A stretch of DNA of 64,000 bases from assembly GCF_027484945.1 (NCBI RefSeq), contig NZ_JAIXRZ010000051.1, positions 1 to 64,000 on the forward strand, read 5' to 3'. Of the stretch, positions 8,073 through 16,868 are shown piece after piece. Source of the DNA: Flavobacterium sp. (GTDB taxonomy: Bacteria > Bacteroidota > Bacteroidia > Flavobacteriales > Flavobacteriaceae). A program made the position numbers and the translations under genes. Every line of letters begins with the position of its first letter. The stretch's first letter is position 1. The notes beneath the pieces are model-generated. The model had not been told where the DNA came from. It saw only the letters and a program-made list of their open reading frames with translations, and did not search any database.

Positions 8073-10364
8073 ATGAAAATTACTGTAATTGGTGGTGGTC
8101 CGGGCGGACTCTATTTTTCGATACTTACAAAAAAAGCAATGCCCAACTGTGAAATCGATATCTATGAACGGAACCGACCCGATGATAGTTTCGGTTTTGG
8201 CGTTGTTTTCTCTGATGAAACGTTGGGTGAGTTTTTGAAACGCGATATGGAGTCGTATGAGCTAATACGAACAAACTTTGCATATTGGGATGATATCATC
8301 ATCGCGCGCGACGGCCAAGAAGTGCGTATCGCAGGAAATGGTTTTTGTGGGTGTTCGCGAAAAACACTTTTAAAACTTCTACACCAACGTTGCCAAGAGG
8401 AAGGAATTCGGTTGCATTTTGAACAAAATGTAGACGATTTAAGTCAATTTTCCGATTCAGATATACTAGTGGCTTCTGATGGAATTGGCAGTGCTATTCG
8501 AACCCAATTTAATGAAGTTTTTGGGACAAAAGTCGAACTAAAAAGCAATCGTTTTGTGTGGTTAGGTTCGACCAAACCACTCGATGCTTTCACGTATTTT
8601 TTCCGCTCTACGCCCTATGGAACTATAGTGGCACATTCCTACCAATATGAACCTGGAATGAGTACTTGGATATTTGAATGCACCCATTCGACATGGGAAA
8701 AAATAGGATTTGAAATCACCAATGAGGCCGATACAATTGCAAAAATTGAATCGCTTTTCAAAGAAGAATTAGAAGGTCACAAATTAATTTCAAATAAGTC
8801 GCATTGGCGGCAATTTCCCCATGTAACCAATGAAAATTGGTATCACAAAAACATCGTGTTGCTTGGAGATGCCAAAGCGACAGCCCACTACTCTATTGGA
8901 TCTGGAACAAAACTGGCCATGGATTGTGCTATTGCCCTCTCAGATGCTGTAATAGCCAACCCCACCAATATTCAAGCCGCTTTTAAGCAATATGAACAAA
9001 CGCGTCGAAATACGGTAGAAATGATTCAATATGCCGCAACGGTTTCATTGGATTGGTTTGAACAAATGGACCGTCATATGCAACACCCTTTTTATCAATT
9101 TGCCTTCGGGTGTATGACGCGTTCTAAAAAAGTAACGTTTGAAAACCTGTTCATTCGTGATCAATCGTTTACCCATAAAGTATTAGCAGAATACAATCAC
9201 AATTCAACTACAGGAGCAATTCCGGCTGCTTTTAGTCCATTCAAATTACATGATCTTGAATTGATTAATCGAATTGTGATGGCTCCCATGGGACAATACC
9301 GAGCTAATCAAGGGGAAGTTAACGATTGGCATTTTCAACATTATACTTCGCGTGCCATTGGAGGTGTGGGGTTAATTCTTACTGAAATGACCGCCATTTC
9401 TGATACGGGTCGTATTACTCCAGATTGTGCTGGGATTTACACCGAAAATCAAATCACAAATTGGAAGCGAATTACCGATTTTATTCATCAAAATACCGCT
9501 ACAAAAATAGGAATTCAACTGGGCCATTCGGGACCAAAAGGAGCCACAAAACGACCAAGCCTGGGTTCCAACGAACCTATAGAAAACCCATGGGAATTGG
9601 TTGCGGCTTCTGCGATTGCATTTTCTGAAAAAATGCCGACCCCAAGAGCACTTTCTGTGACTGATATGGCGACCATAACCCATCAATTTATTCAAGCGAC
9701 CAAAAATGCAACTTTAGCTGGATTTGATTTAATTGAACTTCAAGCGCATCACGGATTTTTACTGGCTTCATTTCTATCGCCTTTAACCAATACCCGTACA
9801 GACGAATTTGGTGGAAGTATTGAAAATCGTTTAAAGTTTCCTTTACAAGTTTTTAAAGCCATGCGCGCCGAATTCCCAAAGGATAAACCCATGTCAGTTC
9901 GTATTTCAGCATGCGATTGGGCTGAAGGCGGAATTTCAGAAGCCGATGTTGTTTTTATTGCCAATGCCTTTAAATTAGCTGGAGTTGATGTCATCAATGT
10001 TTCGACAGGTAATACCGTTGCTTATCAGAAACCTGTAGTGGGTCGAATGTGGCAAACTCCTTTTTCAGATGTTATTCGCAACACCGTTCATATTCCAACA
10101 ATCACCGCCGGTTCTATTCAAAATATTGATCAAATCAATACAATTTTGTTGAATGGGCGTGCTGATTTAGTAGCCTTAGGACGTCCCCTTTTATTGGATC
10201 CGTATTTTGTTCGCAATGCGCAAGCTTATGAAAATTACCGACCAGCAGATATTCCAGAGACCTATTTTGCAGGCACCTCACATTTGTATCCCTTTCAAAC
10301 AACTGAGCGAAAACAGTTAGAAAACATGAAACGCGCTTTGAAACCAAAGAGTAATAAAAAATAA
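8073..10364 (+). CDS. Bifunctional aryl-CoA monooxygenase/Old Yellow Enzyme fusion (salicylyl-CoA 5-hydroxylase or 2-aminobenzoyl-CoA monooxygenase/reductase type)
   Basis: This 763-residue fusion has two parts. Residues 1 to about 370 form a class A FAD monooxygenase: the Rossmann GGGPGG is at residues 7-12 and the second FAD motif LLGDAKATAHYSIGSGTK is near 263. From about 383 to 745 is an NADH:flavin oxidoreductase barrel, seen in NRIVMAPMGQY, IQLGHSGPKG, LQAHHGFLLASFLSP, GGSIENR and ALGRPLLLDP. The same architecture is known from 2-aminobenzoyl-CoA monooxygenase/reductase and from bifunctional salicylyl-CoA 5-hydroxylase/oxidoreductase. Both hydroxylate a CoA-bound ortho-substituted benzoate at C5. 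The CoA ligase next door and the downstream gentisate-type dioxygenase support a C5-hydroxylated product. The ATG at 8073 begins exactly at the Rossmann strand; a longer frame from 8016 would overlap the previous gene. Substrate (salicylyl- versus anthraniloyl-CoA) cannot be decided from sequence. Confidence 0.88.
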   Translation: MKITVIGGGPGGLYFSILTKKAMPNCEIDIYERNRPDDSFGFGVVFSDETLGEFLKRDMESYELIRTNFAYWDDIIIARDGQEVRIAGNGFCGCSRKTLLKLLHQRCQEEGIRLHFEQNVDDLSQFSDSDILVASDGIGSAIRTQFNEVFGTKVELKSNRFVWLGSTKPLDAFTYFFRSTPYGTIVAHSYQYEPGMSTWIFECTHSTWEKIGFEITNEADTIAKIESLFKEELEGHKLISNKSHWRQFPHVTNENWYHKNIVLLGDAKATAHYSIGSGTKLAMDCAIALSDAVIANPTNIQAAFKQYEQTRRNTVEMIQYAATVSLDWFEQMDRHMQHPFYQFAFGCMTRSKKVTFENLFIRDQSFTHKVLAEYNHNSTTGAIPAAFSPFKLHDLELINRIVMAPMGQYRANQGEVNDWHFQHYTSRAIGGVGLILTEMTAISDTGRITPDCAGIYTENQITNWKRITDFIHQNTATKIGIQLGHSGPKGATKRPSLGSNEPIENPWELVAASAIAFSEKMPTPRALSVTDMATITHQFIQATKNATLAGFDLIELQAHHGFLLASFLSPLTNTRTDEFGGSIENRLKFPLQVFKAMRAEFPKDKPMSVRISACDWAEGGISEADVVFIANAFKLAGVDVINVSTGNTVAYQKPVVGRMWQTPFSDVIRNTVHIPTITAGSIQNIDQINTILLNGRADLVALGRPLLLDPYFVRNAQAYENYRPADIPETYFAGTSHLYPFQTTERKQLENMKRALKPKSNKK

Positions 10365-10376
10365 TATACTACTATC

Positions 10377-11975
10377 ATGAAACAGTACATTGATTCGTTT
10401 GCTCATGATTATTTGCCCAAAATTGAGGCTCAGCCGGGGTATTCATTTTTAGATTTACCCCAATTTCAACAACCTGAAATATGCAATTGTGTGGATCGTT
10501 TATTGGACCACCATATTCGCGAAGGACGCGGCCAAAACTTGTGTCTACAAACTTTTGAATCGCGTTGGACATACCAAGACCTATATGAAAAAAGCAATCA
10601 AATTGCGCAAGTTTTGGTTAACGACTTTGGACTCCAATCAGGCAATCGCGTGTTAATTCGATCAGCCAACAACCCCATGATGGTTGCTTGTTGGTTTGCC
10701 ATCTTAAAAGCCGGTGGAATTGTTGTGGCTACTATGCCACTCTTGCGCTCCAAGGAACTCACTACCCTAGTTTCATGTGCCGAAATTACGCATGCCTTGT
10801 GCGCAGCTGATTTAGAAGACGATATGCATTTAGTTACGTCTGATCATCTTCAATCGGTATGTTATTTTGGAAATGGACAATTGGAAACGTTAATGGCTCA
10901 ATACCAACCCGTTTTTGAAAATTACCACGCACATGCTGAAAGTGTTGCTTTGATAGGATTTACTTCGGGCACGACAGGTTTACCTAAAATGACGGCACAC
11001 TTTCATAAAGATATCCTCACTATTTGTGAAGCATTTCCCTCCTACTCGCTTCAACCAACACCGGAAGATCTATTTGTTGGCAGTCCGCCCATTGGTTTTA
11101 CCTTTGGTTTGGGAGGGTTAGTTTTATTTCCTTTATATTACGGTGCATCAACTTTTCTTATTGAAAAACCTAGTCCTGATTTGCTTTTACAAGCGATACA
11201 AGATTTTAAAATCACAATCTGTTTTACTGCACCAACGGCTTGGCGGGTAATTACAGGAAAAGTAAAAGCCTACGACATTTCAAGCCTTCGCAAATGTGTA
11301 TCGGCTGGAGAAACACTCCCTTTAAATGTATGGCAAGATTGGTATGAGGCTACCGGACTAAAAATTATTGACGGAATCGGTGCAACAGAAATGCTGCATA
11401 TTTTTATTTCTTCAAACGAATCTAATATGAAACCCGGAGCTACGGGATTACCAATTACAGGATACGAAGCTAAAATTATCGATGAAGAAGGAAATGAAAT
11501 TACGGATGGATCTTCGGGTCGATTAGCGGTTCGTGGAATAACCGGTTGCAAATACTTGAATCGTCCCGAAAAACAGTTAGAATATGTTCAATACGGCTGG
11601 AATATTACCGGTGATCTTTTCAGAAAGGATGAAGAAGGGTATTATTGGTTTGTTGCACGCGGAGATGATATGATTATTTCATCCGGATACAATATTGCAG
11701 CAATTGAAGTAGAAAGTGTATTGCTCACCAATGAAGCGATAGCCGAATGTGCGGTAGTTGGACTTCCTGATGAAGAACGCGGGATGTTGGTTTGTGCCTA
11801 TATTGTAGTAAAAGAATCATTTAAAGCTTCTGATGCGTTAAAACTAACTATCCAACAGTGGTTCAAAGAAGTAGCTGCACCATACAAGTACCCTAGAGTC
11901 ATTCATTTTGTAGCCTCCTTACCTAAAACTGAAACCGGAAAAATTCAACGATTCAAACTTAAAAGCAGCGAATAA
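10377..11975 (+). CDS. Aryl-CoA ligase (2-aminobenzoate/benzoate-CoA ligase family)
   Basis: This 532-residue ANL-superfamily ligase has GFTSGTTGLPK at about residues 194-204 as the ATP-binding loop and IDGIGATEMLHIF at about 330. The hinge is TGDLFRKDEEGYYWFVARGDDMIISSG (split here: TGDLF, then RGDDMIISSG), and the catalytic lysine is in SLPKTETGKIQR near the end. The N-terminal region, with DHHIREGRGQNLCL and YEKSNQIAQVL, resembles benzoate and 2-aminobenzoate CoA ligases rather than fatty acyl ligases. It should activate the aromatic acid to its CoA thioester using ATP, in the cytosol. It sits 12 nt after the CoA-ester monooxygenase, so the two steps are clearly linked. Exact acid specificity is unresolved. 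Confidence 0.85.
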   Translation: MKQYIDSFAHDYLPKIEAQPGYSFLDLPQFQQPEICNCVDRLLDHHIREGRGQNLCLQTFESRWTYQDLYEKSNQIAQVLVNDFGLQSGNRVLIRSANNPMMVACWFAILKAGGIVVATMPLLRSKELTTLVSCAEITHALCAADLEDDMHLVTSDHLQSVCYFGNGQLETLMAQYQPVFENYHAHAESVALIGFTSGTTGLPKMTAHFHKDILTICEAFPSYSLQPTPEDLFVGSPPIGFTFGLGGLVLFPLYYGASTFLIEKPSPDLLLQAIQDFKITICFTAPTAWRVITGKVKAYDISSLRKCVSAGETLPLNVWQDWYEATGLKIIDGIGATEMLHIFISSNESNMKPGATGLPITGYEAKIIDEEGNEITDGSSGRLAVRGITGCKYLNRPEKQLEYVQYGWNITGDLFRKDEEGYYWFVARGDDMIISSGYNIAAIEVESVLLTNEAIAECAVVGLPDEERGMLVCAYIVVKESFKASDALKLTIQQWFKEVAAPYKYPRVIHFVASLPKTETGKIQRFKLKSSE

Positions 11976-11977
11976 TG

Positions 11978-11985
11978 TATATTTG
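11978..11985 (+). promoter_or_regulatory. Possible internal -7 element inside the aromatic cluster
   Basis: TATATTTG matches TAnnTTTG just after the ligase stop, 98 nt before the thioesterase ATG. No convincing -33 partner is visible. If real, the second half of the cluster could be transcribed separately. Confidence 0.2.
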
Positions 11986-12083
11986 AATGGTTTATTTTTT
12001 CATAGACAATATTAAATTTAAACCAATCGTACCCTTTCACTTTCATGCAATACAAAGCAGGTTAGTTTTTAAATAAAACAAGT

Positions 12084-12503
12084 ATGAATTATTTTACAAA
12101 AGAAGAGAAAATTCGTTTTCAACATATCGACTATGCAGGAATTGTATTCTATCCTCGGTTTCTCGAAATGCTCAATGCCTTGGTCGAAGATTGGTTTGAA
12201 GAAGCGCTTGAACGTCCGTTCCAACAGATGCACGAAACGCATGGTATTCCAACGGTTGACTTAAAAATTCAATTTAAAAATCCAGCACGATTAGGTGAAA
12301 CGCTAATCAAGCATTTATGGGTGAAAGAGCTCCGAAATTCTTCAATTCTTTGTGGATTTCGATTTGAAAATGCGCAACAAAAAACGGTCTTAGAAGGCGA
12401 AGTTACCCTAGTTAACGTGAAAATCGCGGAAGACCGCCATAGTATTAGTTCGGAAGCTTTTAACGAAACAATGAAGTCAAAAATTGAACTCTATTTACTG
12501 TAA
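12084..12503 (+). CDS. 4HBT-type acyl-CoA thioesterase
   Basis: This 139-residue hot-dog-fold protein carries IRFQHIDYAGIVFYPRFLEML near the N-terminus. The D-x-AGIVFYP signature is that of Pseudomonas-type 4-hydroxybenzoyl-CoA thioesterase, in which this aspartate is the catalytic residue. It should hydrolyse an aryl-CoA in the cytosol. In the cluster it fits release of the hydroxylated free acid (gentisate or 5-hydroxyanthranilate) after the CoA-dependent hydroxylation, before ring cleavage. Length matches the family. Gaps of 108 bp upstream and 45 bp downstream separate it from its neighbours; the latter contains ATCAGTAG (12527-12534), echoed before two later genes. Substrate is inferred from context. 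Confidence 0.82.
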   Translation: MNYFTKEEKIRFQHIDYAGIVFYPRFLEMLNALVEDWFEEALERPFQQMHETHGIPTVDLKIQFKNPARLGETLIKHLWVKELRNSSILCGFRFENAQQKTVLEGEVTLVNVKIAEDRHSISSEAFNETMKSKIELYLL

Positions 12504-12548
12504 ATTCGTCCGATTTTACAAATTTAATCAGTAGCATTATTTAGCATT

Positions 12549-13523
12549 ATGGAATTTAAAAAGTTTAAAGCCGCAACAGTTCAAACGGCACCTGTATATC
12601 TCAAAGTTTCGGCAACAGTCGACAAAGCGGTAAATTGTATTAAAGAAGCACATCAAAATGGTGCAACACTTATTGCATTTCCTGAAGTATTTATAGCCGG
12701 TTACCCCTATTGGAACTGGATTATGACACCCGTTCAAGGCAGCACATGGTATGAAAAATTATACCGTAATGCAGTAGCCATTGACGATCCCGAAATGCAA
12801 CCGTTGTACCAAGCCGCCCGAGAGTTTAATATGCATATTGTTATTGGTATTAATGAACGTGGATTGAGTTATGGAGAAATTTACAATACCAATTTAATCA
12901 TTGATAATCAAGGAACAGTTATTGGACGTCATCGTAAGCTGGTACCAACATGGGCAGAAAAATTAACGTGGAGTTCTGGTGACGGTTCAACCTTAAAAGT
13001 TTATGACACTGCTGTAGGCCCACTTGGCACTTTGGCCTGTGGTGAAAACACCAATACGTTAGCCCGTTTTACGTTACTGTCACAAGGAGAATTAGTCCAT
13101 ATTGCCAATTACATTTCCCTTCCTGTTGCTCCTCCCGATTATGATATGGCCGAGGCAATTAAAATTCGGGCTGCAGCACATTCGTTTGAAGGAAAACTTT
13201 TCACTATCGTTTCTTGTTCAACCATATCGCAAGAAATCAAAGATGCCCTTCGGGGCGATGTTCCCAATATAGATGCACTATTGGATCGTAAAAGCTCGGC
13301 TTTTTCCGGATTTATTGGTCCAAATGGAGCAGTAATCGGTACTCCATTAATCGATGAGGAAGGTATTGTCTATGCGGATATTGATTTATCTAAATGCATA
13401 CAACCGAAACAAATGCACGATATTTTAGGGCATTACAACCGTTTTGATATTTTTGATTTACGGGTAAATATTGCCCCAACGCGTAAAATTACATTTGTAG
13501 AAAATAACGAAAAGGAAACATAA
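12549..13523 (+). CDS. Nitrilase-superfamily carbon-nitrogen hydrolase
   Basis: This 324-residue protein has the full Glu-Lys-Cys triad: E46 in FPEVFIAGYPYW, K130 in RHRKLVPTW and C164 in ACGENTNTLAR. The C-G-E-N-T-N context differs from the CWEH of classical nitrilases and cyanide dihydratases, and resembles a less characterised nitrilase-like group. It hydrolyses a C-N bond, in either a nitrile or an amide. In an otherwise complete CoA/gentisate-type cluster it stands out. One inference is that it hydrolyses the amide left when an ortho-amino ring is cleaved (maleamylpyruvate or maleamate to the acid plus ammonia). The alternative is that it makes the aromatic acid from an aryl nitrile upstream of the ligase. 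No signal peptide is seen. Family is firm, substrate open. Confidence 0.85.
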   Translation: MEFKKFKAATVQTAPVYLKVSATVDKAVNCIKEAHQNGATLIAFPEVFIAGYPYWNWIMTPVQGSTWYEKLYRNAVAIDDPEMQPLYQAAREFNMHIVIGINERGLSYGEIYNTNLIIDNQGTVIGRHRKLVPTWAEKLTWSSGDGSTLKVYDTAVGPLGTLACGENTNTLARFTLLSQGELVHIANYISLPVAPPDYDMAEAIKIRAAAHSFEGKLFTIVSCSTISQEIKDALRGDVPNIDALLDRKSSAFSGFIGPNGAVIGTPLIDEEGIVYADIDLSKCIQPKQMHDILGHYNRFDIFDLRVNIAPTRKITFVENNEKET

Positions 13524-13568
13524 AAGAGTACAACTAATTAGATAACTAACAGATTAGTAGTTAATAAA

Positions 13569-14690
13569 ATGGAAGATACCAATTATTCAGATGATGTATA
13601 CGGACGGGCGCGCGTTAGTGACACCCCCGAACTCGAAGCCTATTATAAAGATCTCGAAGCTTTAGGTGCCGGTGCCTTATGGACCGTTGCTAATGATATC
13701 GAACCCTGGGAACCGCGTTCCAATTCGGTTCCGATGCTTTGGAAATATGAAGACTTACGCGCGCTTGTTCTCAAATCGAGTGAATTGGTTACTCCAGAGC
13801 AAGCCGGTCGACGTGTAGTTTATTTGGTTAATGAAAAGCGCAAAGACGTTTCTGCAGCTGTTGGTTGGCTCTATACAGGGATTCAAGTAACACGCCCAGG
13901 AGAATCGACTTCGGCGCACCGCCATCGTGCATCTGCTCTACGTTTTATTATGGAAGGCAGTAAAGGATATACCGTAGTTGATGGTAATAAAATTATGTTG
14001 GAGGTAAATGATTTTGTTATTACTCCCAATTCAACTTGGCATGAGCATGGTGTAGAAGCTGATGGCCAAACATGTATTTGGCAAGATGGTTTAGACATTC
14101 CTTTAGTGAATGCTTTGGAAGCTAATGATTATGCGGTTTTTGATGGGAAACAACCTGTAGATGTTCCGTTAAATTATTCACCGAAAACCTATAGTGGTGT
14201 CGGACTCATTCCAGCTGATGTACAATGGGACAAACCCTATTCTCCCCTATTTAAATACTCATGGAGTAATGTATATCCTGCTTTGTTAGAGGCATTAGAC
14301 GTGAATCCAATCGATCCCTTTGATGGCATTCATATGCGTTACAGTAATCCCTTGACGGGTGGCCATGTTATGCAAACGATGAGTGCCGCTATGCAATTGT
14401 TGCCAAAAGGATATAAAGGAAAAGCTCATAAACATACTGGTTCTTTTGTTTACCAATGTGCCAAAGGAACTGGCTACTCAATAATTAACGGTAAACGTTA
14501 CGACTGGAAAGAACGGGATATCTTCTGCGTCCCATCATGGGCTTGGCACGAACATCACAACGCTTCCGACACTGAGGATGCATGCTTATTTCATTTTAAT
14601 GATTTACCTGTGATAGAGGGACTAGGATTATATCAAGACCGAATATATACAGAAAACAACGGCAACCAACCTCTGAATTTCTCAATTTAA
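13569..14690 (+). CDS. Gentisate 1,2-dioxygenase-like bicupin ring-cleavage enzyme
   Basis: This 373-residue bicupin shows strong gentisate 1,2-dioxygenase character. The N-terminal segment has LEALGAGALWTVANDIEPWEP. The first cupin has SAHRHRASALRFIMEG (metal histidines at about 116 and 118) and NSTWHEHG (about 160). The second cupin has KAHKHTGSFVYQ and WAWHEHHN. The family uses Fe(II) and O2 to open gentisate between C1 and C2, giving maleylpyruvate. Homologues also act on 5-substituted salicylates and on 5-hydroxyanthranilate-type substrates, so the true substrate may be an amino analogue. It lies between the nitrilase-family gene and the aspartyl-protease-like gene. AGATTAGTAG (13551-13560) precedes its start by 8 nt. 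Confidence 0.9.
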   Translation: MEDTNYSDDVYGRARVSDTPELEAYYKDLEALGAGALWTVANDIEPWEPRSNSVPMLWKYEDLRALVLKSSELVTPEQAGRRVVYLVNEKRKDVSAAVGWLYTGIQVTRPGESTSAHRHRASALRFIMEGSKGYTVVDGNKIMLEVNDFVITPNSTWHEHGVEADGQTCIWQDGLDIPLVNALEANDYAVFDGKQPVDVPLNYSPKTYSGVGLIPADVQWDKPYSPLFKYSWSNVYPALLEALDVNPIDPFDGIHMRYSNPLTGGHVMQTMSAAMQLLPKGYKGKAHKHTGSFVYQCAKGTGYSIINGKRYDWKERDIFCVPSWAWHEHHNASDTEDACLFHFNDLPVIEGLGLYQDRIYTENNGNQPLNFSI

Positions 14691-14704
14691 GGAAGTATAC
14701 AAAA

Positions 14705-15886
14705 ATGAAAAAAAGGGTACTGATTGCGTTACTTTTTTTAAGTGTTAAACTAATTTTCGCACAAGATTTCAAATTAGACGCTGGAAAAATTGTTCAACGC
14801 GAATATTTAGAAGTAATTGATTTTGAATTACTTCACGGAAAAATAATTATTCCCGTAATCATTGAGGGTCAATCCTATCGCTTTCTATTAGATACGGGGG
14901 CTCCAAATATTATTTCAAAACGACTCGCAACTGTTTTTAATTCTTCGAAAAAAAAGGAACTTGATGTAGTCGATGTAAATAATTTAAATGAAAAAATGGA
15001 TATCGTACCGATTCCCAGTATTCATCTTGGTTCGTTGCGATTTGAAAATGGCGTTGCTATTGTCGTTGATTTGGATAATCACCCTATTTTACAATGTTTT
15101 AAATTGGATGGTTTTATTGGAAGTAATTTCTTTAAAGATGCAGTGCTACAAGTTGATTTTCCAGCAAAAAAAATACGTATTGCGCATACCATTAAATCGC
15201 TTTCTCCAATATCAAAAAGCGGTTCGTTGCAATTAATTGGGAAGCAAATGGCTCCATTTATCCAAGTTAAACACGAAAATGAAAAAGGAGACAAAGGAAG
15301 TGAGTTTGCACTTTTAGATACCGGAATGGAAGGTTTATATGATTTATCGGATCGAATTTATACTGAATTTCAAAAAGATGCTATTATTAAAACGGTAGCA
15401 GAATCGAAGGGTGTGACTGAATTGGGCCTTTTCGCGAAGACAGAGCCAACACCTTACCGTTACGTGGCTATCAATCAAATGCAAATAAACAATACGAAAT
15501 TCAAAGGACTTCAGGTGCTAACTACTGCTGATGCCAATTCAAGAGTTGGATTGGAACTTTTTCAATATGGAAAAATCACATTAGATTTTCATAAAAAGAA
15601 ATGGTATTATGAAGCCCCCACTGAAATTAATTTTACACAAAGTCTCCCACCCATCACACCTACCATTATTGATAATAAATTAGTAGTGGGAGTTATTTGG
15701 GATACCCAGTATAACAACCAATTGCAATTTGGAAATCCAATCACTAGAATCGATGAATACCGTATGGAAAACCTATCGGTTTGTGAAATTTTAGCGATAA
15801 AAAACCAAATCAAAATGAGAACTCATTATGAAATAGAAATTAAAAATAATGCCGGAGAAACGGTCCTAATAAAAATGAAAAAATAA
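14705..15886 (+). CDS. Secreted retropepsin-like aspartyl protease with PDZ-like C-terminus
   Basis: This 393-residue protein starts with a signal peptide (KKRVLIALLFLSVKLIFAQ, cleavage near residue 20). It has two aspartyl-protease motifs, FLLDTGAPNIIS at about residue 60 and FALLDTGMEGLY at about 200, so a single chain provides both catalytic aspartates. The last 75 residues contain FGNPITRIDEYRMENLSVCEIL, which looks like a PDZ-type segment, as in other Bacteroidetes aspartyl-protease-fold proteins. It should act in the periplasm or outside the cell. Its place is odd: it lies 14 nt after the ring-cleavage dioxygenase, and its stop codon overlaps the start of the FAA hydrolase by one base (TAATG), so it is co-translated with catabolic enzymes. 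Its role in the pathway is unknown. Confidence 0.78.
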   Translation: MKKRVLIALLFLSVKLIFAQDFKLDAGKIVQREYLEVIDFELLHGKIIIPVIIEGQSYRFLLDTGAPNIISKRLATVFNSSKKKELDVVDVNNLNEKMDIVPIPSIHLGSLRFENGVAIVVDLDNHPILQCFKLDGFIGSNFFKDAVLQVDFPAKKIRIAHTIKSLSPISKSGSLQLIGKQMAPFIQVKHENEKGDKGSEFALLDTGMEGLYDLSDRIYTEFQKDAIIKTVAESKGVTELGLFAKTEPTPYRYVAINQMQINNTKFKGLQVLTTADANSRVGLELFQYGKITLDFHKKKWYYEAPTEINFTQSLPPITPTIIDNKLVVGVIWDTQYNNQLQFGNPITRIDEYRMENLSVCEILAIKNQIKMRTHYEIEIKNNAGETVLIKMKK

Positions 15887-16794
15887 TGAAACTAGTTACC
15901 TACATTGAACAAAATCATGAACCCCGTTTGGGATTTTTATGGCAAGAATTCATTATCGACATGGAAGATTTTGGAGCAATTGTTAATTTTCCGTTACCGA
16001 ATGATATGTTGGATCTTATCGATATGGGCATAGAAGTCATTGCTGAAATAAACGACTTAATTGCAGAAACTCCTGAGGAATATATCGCCAAAATTGGTGT
16101 ACCCTTTGCAAGTGTGACACTTATGGCTCCCATTCCTAGACCTCGAAAAAATATTATTGGCATTGGACTCAATTATACCGAGCATGTAGCCGAGAGTGCC
16201 CGTACATTGGATACCACAGGTAAACTTCCTCAAAAACCAATTATTTTCTCTAAACCACCAACCACAGTTACCGCAACCAATACTGCTGTGATTAAAAACA
16301 CTAAACTTACTGCGCAATTGGATTGGGAAGTTGAATTAGCTGTGGTAATTGGAAAAAAAGGAAAGTATGTCCCCAAAACAGAAGCTATGGATTATGTATT
16401 TGGCTATACAGTTATCAACGATATTTCGGCGCGTGATTGCCGACGGGAAGGACAATGGATTGTTTCGAAAGGGCAAGACACCTTTGCACCTATGGGTCCT
16501 TATTTGGTTACTAAGGACGAAATTGAAAATCCACATAACTTGAATTTGAGTTTGAAAGTAAATGGAGTCGAAAAACAAAACTCAAACACCCAATACCTCT
16601 TATTTACAATCGACGATTTGATAGAAGATTTAAGTATTGTTTTTACACTTGAACCGGGAGATATCATAGCAACTGGTACACCCGCAGGTGTGGGTGCAGG
16701 TCGAAATCCGCAAGAGTGGTTACATGATGGTGATGTGGTTGAAGCTACTGTGGAAGGAATCGGAACGATTATTAATACAATAAAAGAAATTTAA
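15886..16794 (+). CDS. Fumarylacetoacetate hydrolase-family acylpyruvate hydrolase (likely maleylpyruvate hydrolase)
   Basis: This 302-residue protein has the FAH C-terminal domain. IGIGLNYTEHVAES begins it, LDWEVELAVVIGKKG supplies the acidic metal ligands, GYTVINDISARDCR follows, and TGTPAGVGAGR closes the active site. The family cleaves C-C bonds of acylpyruvates. After a gentisate-type dioxygenase, and with maleate isomerase but no glutathione-dependent maleylpyruvate isomerase in the cluster, direct hydrolysis of maleylpyruvate (or its amide) to maleate (maleamate) plus pyruvate is the best fit. The first base of its ATG is the last base of the preceding stop. Fumarylpyruvate hydrolase is the main alternative. 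Confidence 0.87.
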   Translation: MKLVTYIEQNHEPRLGFLWQEFIIDMEDFGAIVNFPLPNDMLDLIDMGIEVIAEINDLIAETPEEYIAKIGVPFASVTLMAPIPRPRKNIIGIGLNYTEHVAESARTLDTTGKLPQKPIIFSKPPTTVTATNTAVIKNTKLTAQLDWEVELAVVIGKKGKYVPKTEAMDYVFGYTVINDISARDCRREGQWIVSKGQDTFAPMGPYLVTKDEIENPHNLNLSLKVNGVEKQNSNTQYLLFTIDDLIEDLSIVFTLEPGDIIATGTPAGVGAGRNPQEWLHDGDVVEATVEGIGTIINTIKEI

Positions 16795-16868
16795 TAAGCG
16801 AATAGTACACAGAGATTAGTAGACTATATACGGTTTTAAAGAATGGTTTTCAGTAATATAATAAAATT

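Noticed and set aside
9372..9695. Open frame of 107 codons opposite the OYE domain
   Set aside because: It lies entirely inside a well-supported gene on the other strand and has no recognisable features.
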